This document shows positions 1 to 8,599 of a stretch of 42,504 nucleotides of DNA, piece after piece. The position numbers and the translations under genes were made by a program. A model generated the notes under the pieces. It saw only the letters and a program-made list of their open reading frames with translations, made no database searches and was not told the origin of the DNA. The DNA comes from Deltaproteobacteria bacterium (GTDB taxonomy: Bacteria > Desulfobacterota > Binatia > Binatales > Binataceae), in NCBI GenBank assembly GCA_021799495.1, contig JAJZAI010000029.1, forward strand, positions 1 to 42,504, written 5' to 3'. Position 1 is the stretch's first letter, and each line of letters begins with the position of its first letter.

Positions 1-22
1 GCTAACCCACAGTCGACAGATA

Positions 23-2236
23 TTAGCCGCGAGTTGACGAAGCGGGAAGGGTTTTTGTTCCGGCGTCCGAACATTCAGCCGGCAACGGCGGAATCTCCCG
101 CAACGCCTGTTGCGAAATTACGGCGGCTCGGCCAAGGCCCGCGCGGTCGAAAATCAGCGTAAGTTTTCCAATCGCCGGATGGCCGGTCGCGGCTCGTTCG
201 AGATGGAAATCCGCCGTCCGCGCGGTCGCGCGCAACCGCTCGATAATCCCGCCGGCGTCGGCGCTGTACGCAAGCAATTGAATTTCGATTTTGTTTTGGC
301 TGAAACCGCGAATCCCGAGATGGTAGCGATCGGCGAGCGGCGTCGCGAACGGCGGCCCGACCACCTCGCCGGCCGGAATAAGCCCAAGCTTTACCGCGTC
401 GATCGCGTTCAGGCGCAAGGGATCGCCGCCGCGGGAAAGATAATTCTCGATCAAAATAATCAGGCGGTAAATGCGAATATCGTCGAAACGCTTGCGCATC
501 TCGAGCATCGGCGGCAGCGGCGATGGCGTCCATTGAGGATTGGGACTGACGATCGTCACCCCTGCGACGTCTTCGCTGGACGCGCACATGCGGGAAACGA
601 TCGGCTTCCAATCCGCCATCAGGCGATCGTCGATCAAAACGTGGCGTACTTGTTTGTCCTCAAGAAACGCCGAGAATTGCCGCGGCCCCTCGGGCATCCA
701 GGTCTCTAGCGCAAGGCCGTCCAAGATTGGCCAGGCCTCGACCTGCCGCGGCCACGGACCGAATCCATCGGCCAGGTTGAAGTACATCGCGGCCCGCGCC
801 TGCGCGAGCATCGTTTCGTCGCGGTACATCACAGGCAGGATCAGATCGGTCTCGCCGCGCTTCAGGTACGAGCGATAGACGCCATCCCGATAAAATCGCG
901 GCAGGAAAACCGGACGCACCCAAGTCGATGCGGAGAGATTGGGCGTCATGAAAATCGCGACCGCCGCCATCGACCACGCCTTGGTTCGCGCCGACGCCGC
1001 GGATTCGACCAGCCATCGCGAGGCCATAATCGCGAGCAGAAGGAGCGTGTATAACGACAAACGCGCCGGACCGCAGTTAGCCAAAGGCGTTGCAGAGAGG
1101 ATATTGCCCGGCAGTCCGATTGTCGTTTCATGGCCGCGAACCATCAGTATCGGACCAAGCGACAGCACGGCGATCATCACGAGCTGGTCGAACAGGTACC
1201 TGCCGGCCTGCTCGCGCCAATGCCGCCGCGCATATAAAAAAGCGATTGGCAACAGCGGCAGAGGAATCCAAACCAACGCCTCAGCCAGCAGGCCATGATT
1301 GAAATGGCCCGAAATTTTCATCAAAGCCGGAATTTCACCGAATTCGTTCGCGATGGTGGGGACGAAAAGGTTCAAGAAATCTCCGGCGACCATCGATTCC
1401 GGCCAGATAACTCCGCTAACGGGATGCGGCCCGAAATAGAAGTAATAAATAAGTGGACTCGCGGCAGCGAGACCGCACACAAATCCAACTCCCGCCGGCA
1501 ACGCCACTCTGAGAAAAGCCCTCGTGCCGCCTTCGACGCCGCAACTCCACGCCAACAATAGAGCGAGGCCGCCAAACATCGTCATCGTGCCGGCAATTTC
1601 GAGGCTGCAATAAAATTCAATTGCCAGAAGCGCGGCGACAATCGCGCCATAGGCGATGGCGCTCAATTCGGAACGCCATCGCTTGACCGAGGCGAGAACA
1701 ACCAGCGGAATCGGCCATACCGAAAGCAGATGGAGCCGGCCGAAGCTCAGCGACCCGAGCATGTACGGGCTGAATCCAAAGATGAACCCGCCCATCAATG
1801 CCGCCCGCCAATCGCCGGTTAGATACCGGCAGAGGAGAAACCCTGAATATGCCGCGAGCGCGACGCTCAAAAGGCACAACGCATTCAACGACGCGATCGG
1901 CCCGAACGCCATCGTGATCGGCGTGGCGATTATCGCGAGCAGCGGCACGCTGGTCGTCCAGGTCAGATTGAAGCCCGCCGGCGCCCAATACGCGCGTGTC
2001 AGGAATGGATTGATATGATGTTCGATTGCGCGCGGCCACCACACGAACATCCAGCCCAGGAGGTCCGGATCATTGGAAAAGCCGAATTGCTTCGCGGTGA
2101 AACCGTCGATCAATCCGCGCCCGAAGAATGCGAATGCCAGCGCAAGGTAGCTGGCGAAAATCAGATACGAGTTAACTTCGCGGAGCCTTTTTGAATTCGC
2201 CGCGGCTCCGACTCGTTCATCGACAGAGAGCGCCAT
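23..2236 (-). CDS. GT-C-like polytopic membrane protein, hypothetical
   Basis: This 737-residue protein has an N-terminal half of many hydrophobic segments and a more soluble C-terminal third. An acidic N-D-P-D motif lies just after the first membrane segment, around residues 54-57, where GT-C glycosyltransferases (PMT/ArnT/YfhO-like) place their catalytic loop acid. The following W-W-P-R-A and the pattern of short loops also fit that fold. From this I infer a membrane glycosyltransferase that uses a lipid-linked sugar and acts on the periplasmic side; the acceptor is unknown. The ATG at 2236 gives a short charged N-terminus before the first membrane segment, and the gene ends with TAA at 23-25. 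It could also be a polytopic protein of unrelated function. It lies about 90 bases downstream of tspO on the same strand, with no obvious functional link. Confidence 0.7.
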   Translation of the reverse strand: MALSVDERVGAAANSKRLREVNSYLIFASYLALAFAFFGRGLIDGFTAKQFGFSNDPDLLGWMFVWWPRAIEHHINPFLTRAYWAPAGFNLTWTTSVPLLAIIATPITMAFGPIASLNALCLLSVALAAYSGFLLCRYLTGDWRAALMGGFIFGFSPYMLGSLSFGRLHLLSVWPIPLVVLASVKRWRSELSAIAYGAIVAALLAIEFYCSLEIAGTMTMFGGLALLLAWSCGVEGGTRAFLRVALPAGVGFVCGLAAASPLIYYFYFGPHPVSGVIWPESMVAGDFLNLFVPTIANEFGEIPALMKISGHFNHGLLAEALVWIPLPLLPIAFLYARRHWREQAGRYLFDQLVMIAVLSLGPILMVRGHETTIGLPGNILSATPLANCGPARLSLYTLLLLAIMASRWLVESAASARTKAWSMAAVAIFMTPNLSASTWVRPVFLPRFYRDGVYRSYLKRGETDLILPVMYRDETMLAQARAAMYFNLADGFGPWPRQVEAWPILDGLALETWMPEGPRQFSAFLEDKQVRHVLIDDRLMADWKPIVSRMCASSEDVAGVTIVSPNPQWTPSPLPPMLEMRKRFDDIRIYRLIILIENYLSRGGDPLRLNAIDAVKLGLIPAGEVVGPPFATPLADRYHLGIRGFSQNKIEIQLLAYSADAGGIIERLRATARTADFHLERAATGHPAIGKLTLIFDRAGLGRAAVISQQALREIPPLPAECSDAGTKTLPASSTRG

Positions 2237-2326
2237 CCGACCAATTCAAATCACGCTCGCGGCTAAAGCAAGTCGAATTCCGCGTGGATTTTGGCGCAAA
2301 CGCCAATCGACAAAATTCGTGAACAT

Positions 2327-2797
2327 TCAGAGATTCAGGCGCCAGATCGCGTAATTAAGCGCCGCGGCGTAGCCAACCCACGCCAAATATGGCGTCATCA
2401 GAACGGCCGACGCGACGCTCACACGTGAAAATTCCGCGACACACCCCAAAATTGCAATCCAGAGCAGGATAATATCGATAAAAGCCAACCCAATTCGCCG
2501 CGCTCCGAAAAAAATCACAGCCCAGGCGGCGTTGAGGAAAAGCTGCGCGATAAAAATTGCCATCGGCGCGCGTGCATCGGCATGGCCGCGATTTCGCCAC
2601 GCGAGCCAACCGGCGACCGCGATCATGACGTACAGCACTGTCCAGACCGGGCCGAAGAGCGCGTTCGGAGGCGTCCATCGTGGTTTCCGCAATCCCGCGT
2701 ACCACGTCGGCAGAGCGGGATTGGTGAAAAAGACGCCAATTACACCGGCGGCCAAAGATGCGAGCAGAAAAATTAGTAAGGACGCCAGTCCGCTCAT
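2327..2797 (-). CDS. tspO: TspO/MBR family tryptophan-rich sensory protein
   Basis: This is a 156-residue, five-helix membrane protein of the TspO/MBR (peripheral benzodiazepine receptor) family, which binds tetrapyrroles and regulates porphyrin- or stress-linked processes. Visible signatures are P-x-W-Y-A-G-L-R-K-P-x-W-x-P-P-N after helix 1, the G-P-V-W-T-x-L-Y motif opening helix 2, Q-L-x-L-N-A-A-W in the middle, and a tryptophan near the C-terminus. I chose the ATG at 2797, not the upstream ATG at 2839, because a near-perfect Shine-Dalgarno (GGAGGAGGT, 2807-2815) sits 9 bases before it and the first helix then starts at once. It is divergent from nuoA, with about 150 bases between them, and the substrate or partner cannot be told from sequence. 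Confidence 0.93.
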   Translation of the reverse strand: MSGLASLLIFLLASLAAGVIGVFFTNPALPTWYAGLRKPRWTPPNALFGPVWTVLYVMIAVAGWLAWRNRGHADARAPMAIFIAQLFLNAAWAVIFFGARRIGLAFIDIILLWIAILGCVAEFSRVSVASAVLMTPYLAWVGYAAALNYAIWRLNL

Positions 2798-2946
2798 ATG
2801 CTTCGCACCTCCTCCGGCCCCGCGACTGGCAACCCCCAAGGGATTCTGAGCTTGACGATATCGTTCAATGGAAAATGCGCGCCCTTCGCATCGGCGTCGA
2901 CCTCTGGTACAAGTGTTATTGTTGGCATTGAAAACGCAAGCAAGCG

Positions 2947-3315
2947 ATGAATTACGGACTCACCACCTGGTTTCCAATCGCGGTTACGATCGGCTTGGTC
3001 GGGTTAATCGTGCTCACGATGGTCACGATCAATCGGCTAATCGGACCAAGGCCGCCGCATACGAGCGTCAAGGGCGAGGCTTTCGAGTGCGGCAATCCGC
3101 CCAGCGGCAGCGCATGGGGCCGATTTTCTGTCCGATTTTATCTGACCGCGCTCCTGTTCCTCGTCTTCGACGTTGAAGTTGTTTTCCTCTATCCATGGGC
3201 GGCGGAATTGCGTTCGCTGGGGATGTTCGGCTTTGTCGAAGCGCTGGTTTATATCGCCATCCTGTTTGTCGGCCTCGCCTACGCATGGCGGCGCGGCGTC
3301 CTGGACTGGAGTTGA
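2947..3315 (+). CDS. nuoA: NADH-quinone oxidoreductase subunit A (complex I), isolated gene
   Basis: This 122-residue protein has three predicted membrane helices and is the NuoA/ND3 subunit of respiratory complex I. Diagnostic motifs are the loop F-E-C-G-N-P-P (around residues 47-53; its Cys is the mobile-loop cysteine of ND3), R-F-S-V-R-F-Y-L-T-A at the start of helix 2, and F-D-V-E-V-V-F-L-Y-P-W with the membrane acids. Length is normal for the family. NuoA is normally the first gene of a nuoA-N operon, but here the next gene is the convergent Kdo-kinase-like gene and no other nuo gene is in the window. No strong ribosome-binding site precedes the ATG. The gene looks intact, so it may supply subunit A to a complex encoded elsewhere. 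Confidence 0.93.
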   Translation: MNYGLTTWFPIAVTIGLVGLIVLTMVTINRLIGPRPPHTSVKGEAFECGNPPSGSAWGRFSVRFYLTALLFLVFDVEVVFLYPWAAELRSLGMFGFVEALVYIAILFVGLAYAWRRGVLDWS

Positions 3316-3386
3316 AGACTTTTCGCGGCGGTTTGAAACGCGCGCCGCTCGCCCATCCTCGTTCAATCAGTTATTGCCCGAAGCAG

Positions 3387-4148
3387 TCATCTGCCGGTCA
3401 GAATCGTCCGCAATGAGGCCTCGATTCGCTCGCCTGACGGATCGAGTTTTCTGATCGAGCGCGACAATCGCGCTAAATTCGCGCGCCGCCGCGACGCCGA
3501 AACCGGTTCGGTAAAAAGCCGCGCCTTGTCGAGATCGAGAATGAAGACCGGCAGGTCGTCGCTCGCCGTAGAAACGAAAAGATTGTGCAGGTTCAGATCG
3601 GCGTGGAACAGGCCCATCCGATGCATGACATCGATCGCGCGACGCGCCTGCCGTGCGACATGTGTGCGCGCGCTCGGATCGTCGTCAGCGCAAATAAATT
3701 CCCACAGCGTAAATCCGCTCATCGGCCTGGTCAAAAAGGCTCCGCGATACAAGCCCGGCGCGATCGCTTCAACCATCGCGCCCAGCGGCTCGGCGACCGC
3801 GATTCCGCGCATCCGCGCTTCCGCCGTAACCGTCAACTCGCGCACGGGCCGCGCAACCTGCCCGAAATAGACGTCATCCAGAACATATCGCGCCATGCCG
3901 CCGCGGCGTCCGTAGCGCACGAACATCTCGGGCGCGCCTTGCGGATGAATGAGGAACCCGCTCGACCGATTACCCTTTCCGATCGCCGATAGCGGATGTC
4001 GATCGTCTAACGCTACGAAAATTGCCGGCGCGTGAGCGGCCAGATCGCGCCGGATATAAAGCAATCTGCGCCCCATTCCGAAATGCGGGAAATCCGGACC
4101 GGGATCGCCCAGCGAACCGCGAATCCAGCGCATAGCGGAGGCCGGCAT
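3387..4148 (-). CDS. kdkA: Kdo kinase / lipopolysaccharide kinase family (KdkA-WaaP like)
   Basis: This 253-residue protein is a small eukaryotic-like kinase of the Kdo/WaaP family, which phosphorylates Kdo or heptose of the LPS inner core at the cytoplasmic face of the inner membrane. The catalytic loop H-A-D-L-N-L-H-N (182-189) and the metal-binding D-L-D-K-A-R (205-210, in place of the protein-kinase DFG) are characteristic of 3-deoxy-D-manno-octulosonic acid kinase. An R-x-Y-R-R-G-G glycine loop lies near residue 78. It is the last gene of the lipid A/Kdo operon, 33 bases after the Trm112-like gene, which supports Kdo as substrate. The start is uncertain: no clear ribosome-binding site precedes the ATG at 4148, and ATGs at 4133 and 4076 are alternatives. 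Confidence 0.8.
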   Translation of the reverse strand: MPASAMRWIRGSLGDPGPDFPHFGMGRRLLYIRRDLAAHAPAIFVALDDRHPLSAIGKGNRSSGFLIHPQGAPEMFVRYGRRGGMARYVLDDVYFGQVARPVRELTVTAEARMRGIAVAEPLGAMVEAIAPGLYRGAFLTRPMSGFTLWEFICADDDPSARTHVARQARRAIDVMHRMGLFHADLNLHNLFVSTASDDLPVFILDLDKARLFTEPVSASRRRANLARLSRSIRKLDPSGERIEASLRTILTGR

Positions 4149-4181
4149 CGTGAGAAGGCGTTTGCGCGCGAAGCCGGCGCG

Positions 4182-4352
4182 TTATCCGATTGTCTCGGCT
4201 TCGTCGATCAGCATGATCGGGATGTCTTCGCGAATTGGATAGCGCAAGCGGCATGCGTCGCACACCAGGCCGTCGCCGGCATCGGTCAGATGAATAACGC
4301 CCTTGCATTTGGGACAAGCCAAAATATCGAGCAAATCCCGGCTAATCGCCAT
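4182..4352 (-). CDS. Trm112-like small zinc-ribbon protein (YcaR/UPF0434 family)
   Basis: This 56-residue gene opens with M-A-I-S-R-D-L-L-D-I-L-A-C-P-K-C and has two Cys pairs, C13-x2-C16 and C31-x2-C34, that would hold one zinc. The C-terminal Y-P-I-R-E-D-I-P-I-M-L-I-D-E-A is the conserved end of the Trm112/YcaR family. A GGAGG ribosome-binding site (4361-4365) sits 8 bases before the ATG. In the family, Trm112 activates methyltransferases; the role of the stand-alone bacterial YcaR form is not settled. It follows lpxK by 29 bases. In Escherichia coli ycaR also lies a short way downstream of lpxK, so the linkage looks conserved. It is easily missed because of its size. Confidence 0.9.
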   Translation of the reverse strand: MAISRDLLDILACPKCKGVIHLTDAGDGLVCDACRLRYPIREDIPIMLIDEAETIG

Positions 4353-4380
4353 TTAGATAACCTCCGTTGCGCGCGCCATG

Positions 4381-5502
4381 CTAATCCTGATGCGCCGCGC
4401 ATTTGCCGCGCATCCGCGCTTCGGCGAGCGCGAGCAGCCGCGCTTCGTCGCCAGGCTCAAGCGCGACTCCAAGCTCCAGAGCGTACAGCGGCGTGGGCGC
4501 GGCGGCAAAGCGCTCGATTTTAACCAGGTCTTTCGTTGTCACGATCACCGCGTCCGCGCGCGCATCTCGCGCGGCGTTCGCGATCGCGCTCCAATCCGCA
4601 TCCGAATATTCGTGATGGTCCGGAAACGCCAGGTTCGCCGCGACGATCGCGCCTTCGGCTTCAAGCGTCCTCCGAAAGCCGTCGGGATCGGCGAGTCCGC
4701 TGACCGCGACGACGCGGCGGCCAGCCAGGTTCAGTGGCGCCTCGCGCCATCCGCCGCCGGATTGAATGAGCGCGCGCGGGCAAAGCCTTGCGTGAAAAGC
4801 TGGAATGCCGTGCGAAGCGGGCGCGGGCACACGCCGCGCAGGCGCTTCACCCGGACGTTGGACATAAACGATAGCGTCGGCCCGGACGAGTGCGCCCGCC
4901 GGCTCGCGCATCGGCCCCGCCGGCAGCACCCAGCCGTTGCCGAACCCTCGCGACTCATCGATCAGAACCAAATCAAGCTCGCGGGCGAGCCCGAGATGCT
5001 GGAACCCGTCGTCAAGGATTATCGCATCGAGCGCGCCATGCGCGGCCAGCAGGCGCACGCCGTCGATCCGGCGCCGCGCAATCGCGATCGGACCGGCGAA
5101 GCGATGCGCCATCATCACGGGTTCGTCGCCCGCCTCCGCGGCGGACGCGAAAATTCGTCCGCCGTCCGCGACCATCGCCGCTCGGCCGCGGCGCGAAAGC
5201 CGCCCGCCGAAACCACGGCTGAGAATCGCGATTCGCCATCCGCGCGCGCGCAGCAGGTTCCCCAGATAAAGCGCAAAGGGCGTTTTGCCATTTCCGCCGA
5301 CCGTGAGATTGCCGACGCTTAATATCGGAATCGCCGACCGCGCCGAACGGGTCTTCCAAAATCGCGCGCGCGCCGCCAGCGCGGACTCGTACGCGAAGGA
5401 AGCGGCGGCCAAAGCGCCCCACAGAGGAACCAGAGGCGGCGGAATCGGCGTCCGCCACAACCGCTCCATGAATGGACGGCGGCCGGCGTCGCGCGCGTTC
5501 AT
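4381..5502 (-). CDS. lpxK: Tetraacyldisaccharide 4'-kinase
   Basis: This 373-residue inner-membrane-associated kinase adds the 4'-phosphate to the lipid A disaccharide precursor, the step between LpxB and Kdo transfer by WaaA. The P-loop S-V-G-N-L-T-V-G-G-N-G-K-T-P (62-75) is the family hallmark, preceded by a hydrophobic N-terminal segment. The A-I-I-L-D-D-G-F-Q-H motif, with the catalytic and Mg-binding aspartates, follows in the middle of the protein. The ATG at 5502 is chosen because it overlaps the waaA stop as ATGA. A longer reading frame upstream lies wholly inside waaA and has no family similarity. The gene belongs to the large envelope operon. Confidence 0.95.
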   Translation of the reverse strand: MNARDAGRRPFMERLWRTPIPPPLVPLWGALAAASFAYESALAARARFWKTRSARSAIPILSVGNLTVGGNGKTPFALYLGNLLRARGWRIAILSRGFGGRLSRRGRAAMVADGGRIFASAAEAGDEPVMMAHRFAGPIAIARRRIDGVRLLAAHGALDAIILDDGFQHLGLARELDLVLIDESRGFGNGWVLPAGPMREPAGALVRADAIVYVQRPGEAPARRVPAPASHGIPAFHARLCPRALIQSGGGWREAPLNLAGRRVVAVSGLADPDGFRRTLEAEGAIVAANLAFPDHHEYSDADWSAIANAARDARADAVIVTTKDLVKIERFAAAPTPLYALELGVALEPGDEARLLALAEARMRGKCAAHQD

Positions 5503-6833
5503 ATATTCCGGAAAACCGGGGTTAGATGGTCGAGCGTGGCGATTGCGCCGCCGGCGAGGCTGGCAAACGCCGCACGCGCGCGGGCGCCGGCCGCGTGGCG
5601 CGCGGCGCCGTCGGCAAGCCATTCGCCGCAGACGATTTCCATCTCCGCGGCGCCTTCGATCACCCGGGCGCCGCCGGCGTTCAACAGCGCATCGCCAACC
5701 TGGCGCTGATTTTCATAGTGCGGACCAAAAATTACCGGCACTCCCGCCGCCGCCGGCTCGGCAAGGTTCTGTCCGCCGCGCGGCGGCGCGATGCTGCCGC
5801 CGACGAAAGCGACCGCGGCGCATCCATAAAGCGAGCGCAGTTCCCCCATCGTATCGAGCAGCAGCACGGACGCATCGCGAAACTTGAGATCGAGCGACAA
5901 CGGATCGTAATCCGCGGGGGGCAGCTCGCTCGCCCGCACGTACCTGAAACCGGCCGCTTGAATTTCGGCCGCGACTTCGCCGGCGCGATCGAGATGGCGC
6001 GGCGCCAACGCCAGCGCCAATCCGGGAAAGCGATCGCGCAGGTTATCGTACGCCGTCAGGCTCATGCGCTCCTCTCCGGGCGCGGTCGAGCCGGCGATCA
6101 GCAGCGGCCGTCCGCCGGCGAAATTACGCAACGCGAGCCGCGGCGGCGCCGGAGTATCGCCCGGATCGAACTTGGTATTGCCGGTGATCGCGACGATCCC
6201 GGCGGGCGCGCCGAGCGCGACAAAACGATCCGCGTCTTCGCGGCTTTGAACCAGCGCGATTTCGAGCCGTCCGAGCGCGGCGGCGATAAGCCCGTAAACG
6301 AGCTTGTAGCGGCGCAGCGAACGCTCCGACAGGCGCCCGTTCACGATTCCAACCCGCGCGCCGGCGCGGGACGCTTCGCCGATCAGATTAGGCCACAGTT
6401 CGGTTTCGGCGAGCAGCACGATTTCCGGCCTTACACGGGCGAGAAAGCCGCGCAACGCCGCGGGACAATCCAGCGGAGCCAGCAGGCACGCCGCGGCGCC
6501 TGGAATCCGGCGGCGCGCGGCGTCGCGGCCGGCGGCCGTCATCGCCGTCACCACCAGCTCGAATTCTGGAAATCGTTCGCGCATTCCGCGCGCCAGCGGC
6601 CGTATGGCTTCGATTTCGCCGACCGAAGCCGCATGCATCCAAACCCGCCGGGCGGCGCCCGTTATGGCAATCGGCGGGCGGCCCAGCCGCTCGCGGCGAT
6701 CGGGACCGCGCGAACCGCCCGCGGCCAAAAGCGCGAACGGCAACGCCGGGTACCAGAGCGTGCGATAGAGGGTTTCGAGCAGGCCCGCGGAGATGCCCAC
6801 CGGCGGACGGGCGGCGTGCGGCGCGGCGCTCAA
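5499..6833 (-). CDS. waaA: 3-deoxy-D-manno-octulosonic acid (Kdo) transferase
   Basis: This 444-residue GT-B glycosyltransferase (GT30) transfers Kdo from CMP-Kdo to the lipid A precursor at the cytoplasmic membrane. An N-terminal membrane segment (about 19-40) anchors it. The catalytic Glu lies in A-S-V-G-E (E73), followed by the A-E-T-E-L-W-P-N motif, and the C-terminal half has F-V-G-G-S-I and G-G-Q-N-L-A-E-P-A used for CMP-Kdo binding. The start is a TTG at 6833 that overlaps the msbA stop as TTGA, so translation is probably coupled. Whether one or two Kdo residues are added cannot be told from sequence. The gene lies between msbA and lpxK. Confidence 0.94.
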   Translation of the reverse strand: MSAAPHAARPPVGISAGLLETLYRTLWYPALPFALLAAGGSRGPDRRERLGRPPIAITGAARRVWMHAASVGEIEAIRPLARGMRERFPEFELVVTAMTAAGRDAARRRIPGAAACLLAPLDCPAALRGFLARVRPEIVLLAETELWPNLIGEASRAGARVGIVNGRLSERSLRRYKLVYGLIAAALGRLEIALVQSREDADRFVALGAPAGIVAITGNTKFDPGDTPAPPRLALRNFAGGRPLLIAGSTAPGEERMSLTAYDNLRDRFPGLALALAPRHLDRAGEVAAEIQAAGFRYVRASELPPADYDPLSLDLKFRDASVLLLDTMGELRSLYGCAAVAFVGGSIAPPRGGQNLAEPAAAGVPVIFGPHYENQRQVGDALLNAGGARVIEGAAEMEIVCGEWLADGAARHAAGARARAAFASLAGGAIATLDHLTPVFRNI

Positions 6834-8599
6834 TTTCCGATCCCGCCGGCCCCGCCCAGTTCCGGCGCGTCATGGAATTGGAGGCCGTGCAAGCGGCTGT
6901 ATTCGCGGCCAAGCGCTATCAACTGATCGTGCGTGCCGGTCTCGACGATACGCCCGCGCGCCAGCACGACGATTTGATCGGCGCGGCGCACCGTGGAAAG
7001 CCGATGCGCGATCACCAGCGTCGTGCGGTTTTCGATGAGATGCTCGAGCGCCTCCTGCACTTGCCGTTCCGAGTCGGAATCGAGCGATGAGGTCGCCTCG
7101 TCGAGAATCAGGATGGGAGCGTTTTTCAGCAACGCCCGCGCGATCGCCAGCCGCTGGCGCTCGCCGCCCGAGAGCCGGACGCCCAGCTCTCCGATCAGGG
7201 TGTCGTAGCCCTGCGGCAGACGCATGATGAAATTGTGCGCGTTGGCGGCCCGCGCCGCGGCGATTACGTCTTCGAGCGATTTGTCGGCCGCGCCGTATGC
7301 GATATTCGCGCGCACGGTGTCGTTGAAGAGAAATGTATGTTGGGTCACAAGACCAATCTGCGACCGCAACGACGCGATCGAGCATTGCCGAACGTCAACG
7401 CCATCGATCGTGACGCGGCCGCGCTGCACGTCGTAAAAGCGCGGAATCAAATCGGCGATCGTGGATTTGCCCGCTCCGCTCATCCCGACCAAAGCGACCA
7501 CCTTGCCCGCGCCGATTTCGAGATTGACGTCCTCCAGCACCCACTCGTCGCCGTACCGAAAGCTGGCGTGCTCGAGCGCGACGGTATGCATGCCGGGAGG
7601 AATAACGACCGGATCGGGCGCCTCCGGCACGTCCGACGGCTCGTCCATCATCTGGAAGACCCGTTCGGCCGCGGCGAAGCCGGCCTGGATGTTGTTGTTC
7701 GTGCGAGTGAGGCTCTTGAACGGCCGGTACAGCAGCAGCATCGCGCCGATGAACGACAGGAACACGCCGGGCGTGCGCGAACCCGCAATCACCGCGTGCG
7801 CGCCCCACCAGATTACCGCAACGATCGCGAACGCGCCCATCACTTCCATCGTCGGCCCGGTGATCGATTTGATGCGCGCGACGCGCATCTGGATTCGGAA
7901 CAGCCGGCGCAGTTCTTTCTTGAAGCGAACGCGCTCGTAGTCCTCCATGCCGAACGCCTTGACGACGCGATTGCCCTGATACGTTTCTTGCAACAGAACC
8001 GTCAGCCCGCTGAGCTGGCGCTGCGCGTCCTTCGTCATGCGCCGCATCCCTTGCGAAAACCGTACGACGGGAAGCACGGCCGCGGGAAACACCGCGATCG
8101 CGATCAGAGTGAACCGCCAATCAACGTAGAAAGCGCCCGCCATCACGGCGACCAGCCGCGTGCTGTCGCCAAACACGGAAAAGAGGCTGTCGACGCCCTG
8201 AACGGCGACGACCTGAACGTCGTTGATCACCCGCGACAGCATCACGCCGGTCGGGGTGCGGTTGAAAAATGAAAGCGACTGATTCTGCAGGGCTTCGTTC
8301 AGCTCGTCGCGCAAATCCACGGTGATTTTCTGAACCACGTAGCTTTCCAGATAATCCGCGCCGAACGACGCGGCCGCGCGTGTCACGAAAATTCCCAGCA
8401 GCGCGGCGGACAACGCCGGCAGCATCGCGACGCTGCGCGCGACCGTAAGCTGATTGGTGAAGTTGCGAATCAGCACGACGATCACGCCCTCGGTCGAGGA
8501 GAGCAGAATCATCGCCGTGAACATCAACGCCACGTATGGAAAGAAATACCGGCGCGCGTATTTCAGCAGCCGCCGCTGGAGCGGAGGGAGCTTCAGCAT
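6830..8599 (-). CDS. msbA: Lipid A exporter, MsbA-type ABC transporter (fused TM and ATPase)
   Basis: This 589-residue half-transporter has a six-helix exporter domain (about 15-310) joined to an ATPase domain. It would flip lipid A-core from the inner to the outer leaflet of the inner membrane as a homodimer. Walker A is G-M-S-G-A-G-K-S (372-379), the Q-loop is V-T-Q-H-T (418-422), the signature is L-S-G-G-E (476-480) and Walker B is I-L-I-L-D-E (496-501), all intact. Many ABC exporters look alike; the MsbA call rests on its place between lpxB and waaA. It overlaps lpxB by 7 bases and waaA by 4. Confidence 0.9.
   Translation of the reverse strand: MLKLPPLQRRLLKYARRYFFPYVALMFTAMILLSSTEGVIVVLIRNFTNQLTVARSVAMLPALSAALLGIFVTRAAASFGADYLESYVVQKITVDLRDELNEALQNQSLSFFNRTPTGVMLSRVINDVQVVAVQGVDSLFSVFGDSTRLVAVMAGAFYVDWRFTLIAIAVFPAAVLPVVRFSQGMRRMTKDAQRQLSGLTVLLQETYQGNRVVKAFGMEDYERVRFKKELRRLFRIQMRVARIKSITGPTMEVMGAFAIVAVIWWGAHAVIAGSRTPGVFLSFIGAMLLLYRPFKSLTRTNNNIQAGFAAAERVFQMMDEPSDVPEAPDPVVIPPGMHTVALEHASFRYGDEWVLEDVNLEIGAGKVVALVGMSGAGKSTIADLIPRFYDVQRGRVTIDGVDVRQCSIASLRSQIGLVTQHTFLFNDTVRANIAYGAADKSLEDVIAAARAANAHNFIMRLPQGYDTLIGELGVRLSGGERQRLAIARALLKNAPILILDEATSSLDSDSERQVQEALEHLIENRTTLVIAHRLSTVRRADQIVVLARGRIVETGTHDQLIALGREYSRLHGLQFHDAPELGGAGGIGN

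Noticed and set aside
5526-6926. Long plus-strand open frame of about 466 codons opposite waaA
   Set aside because: It is antisense to a clear waaA gene; the Arg/Gln/Ala-rich product is typical of a shadow frame in GC-rich DNA.
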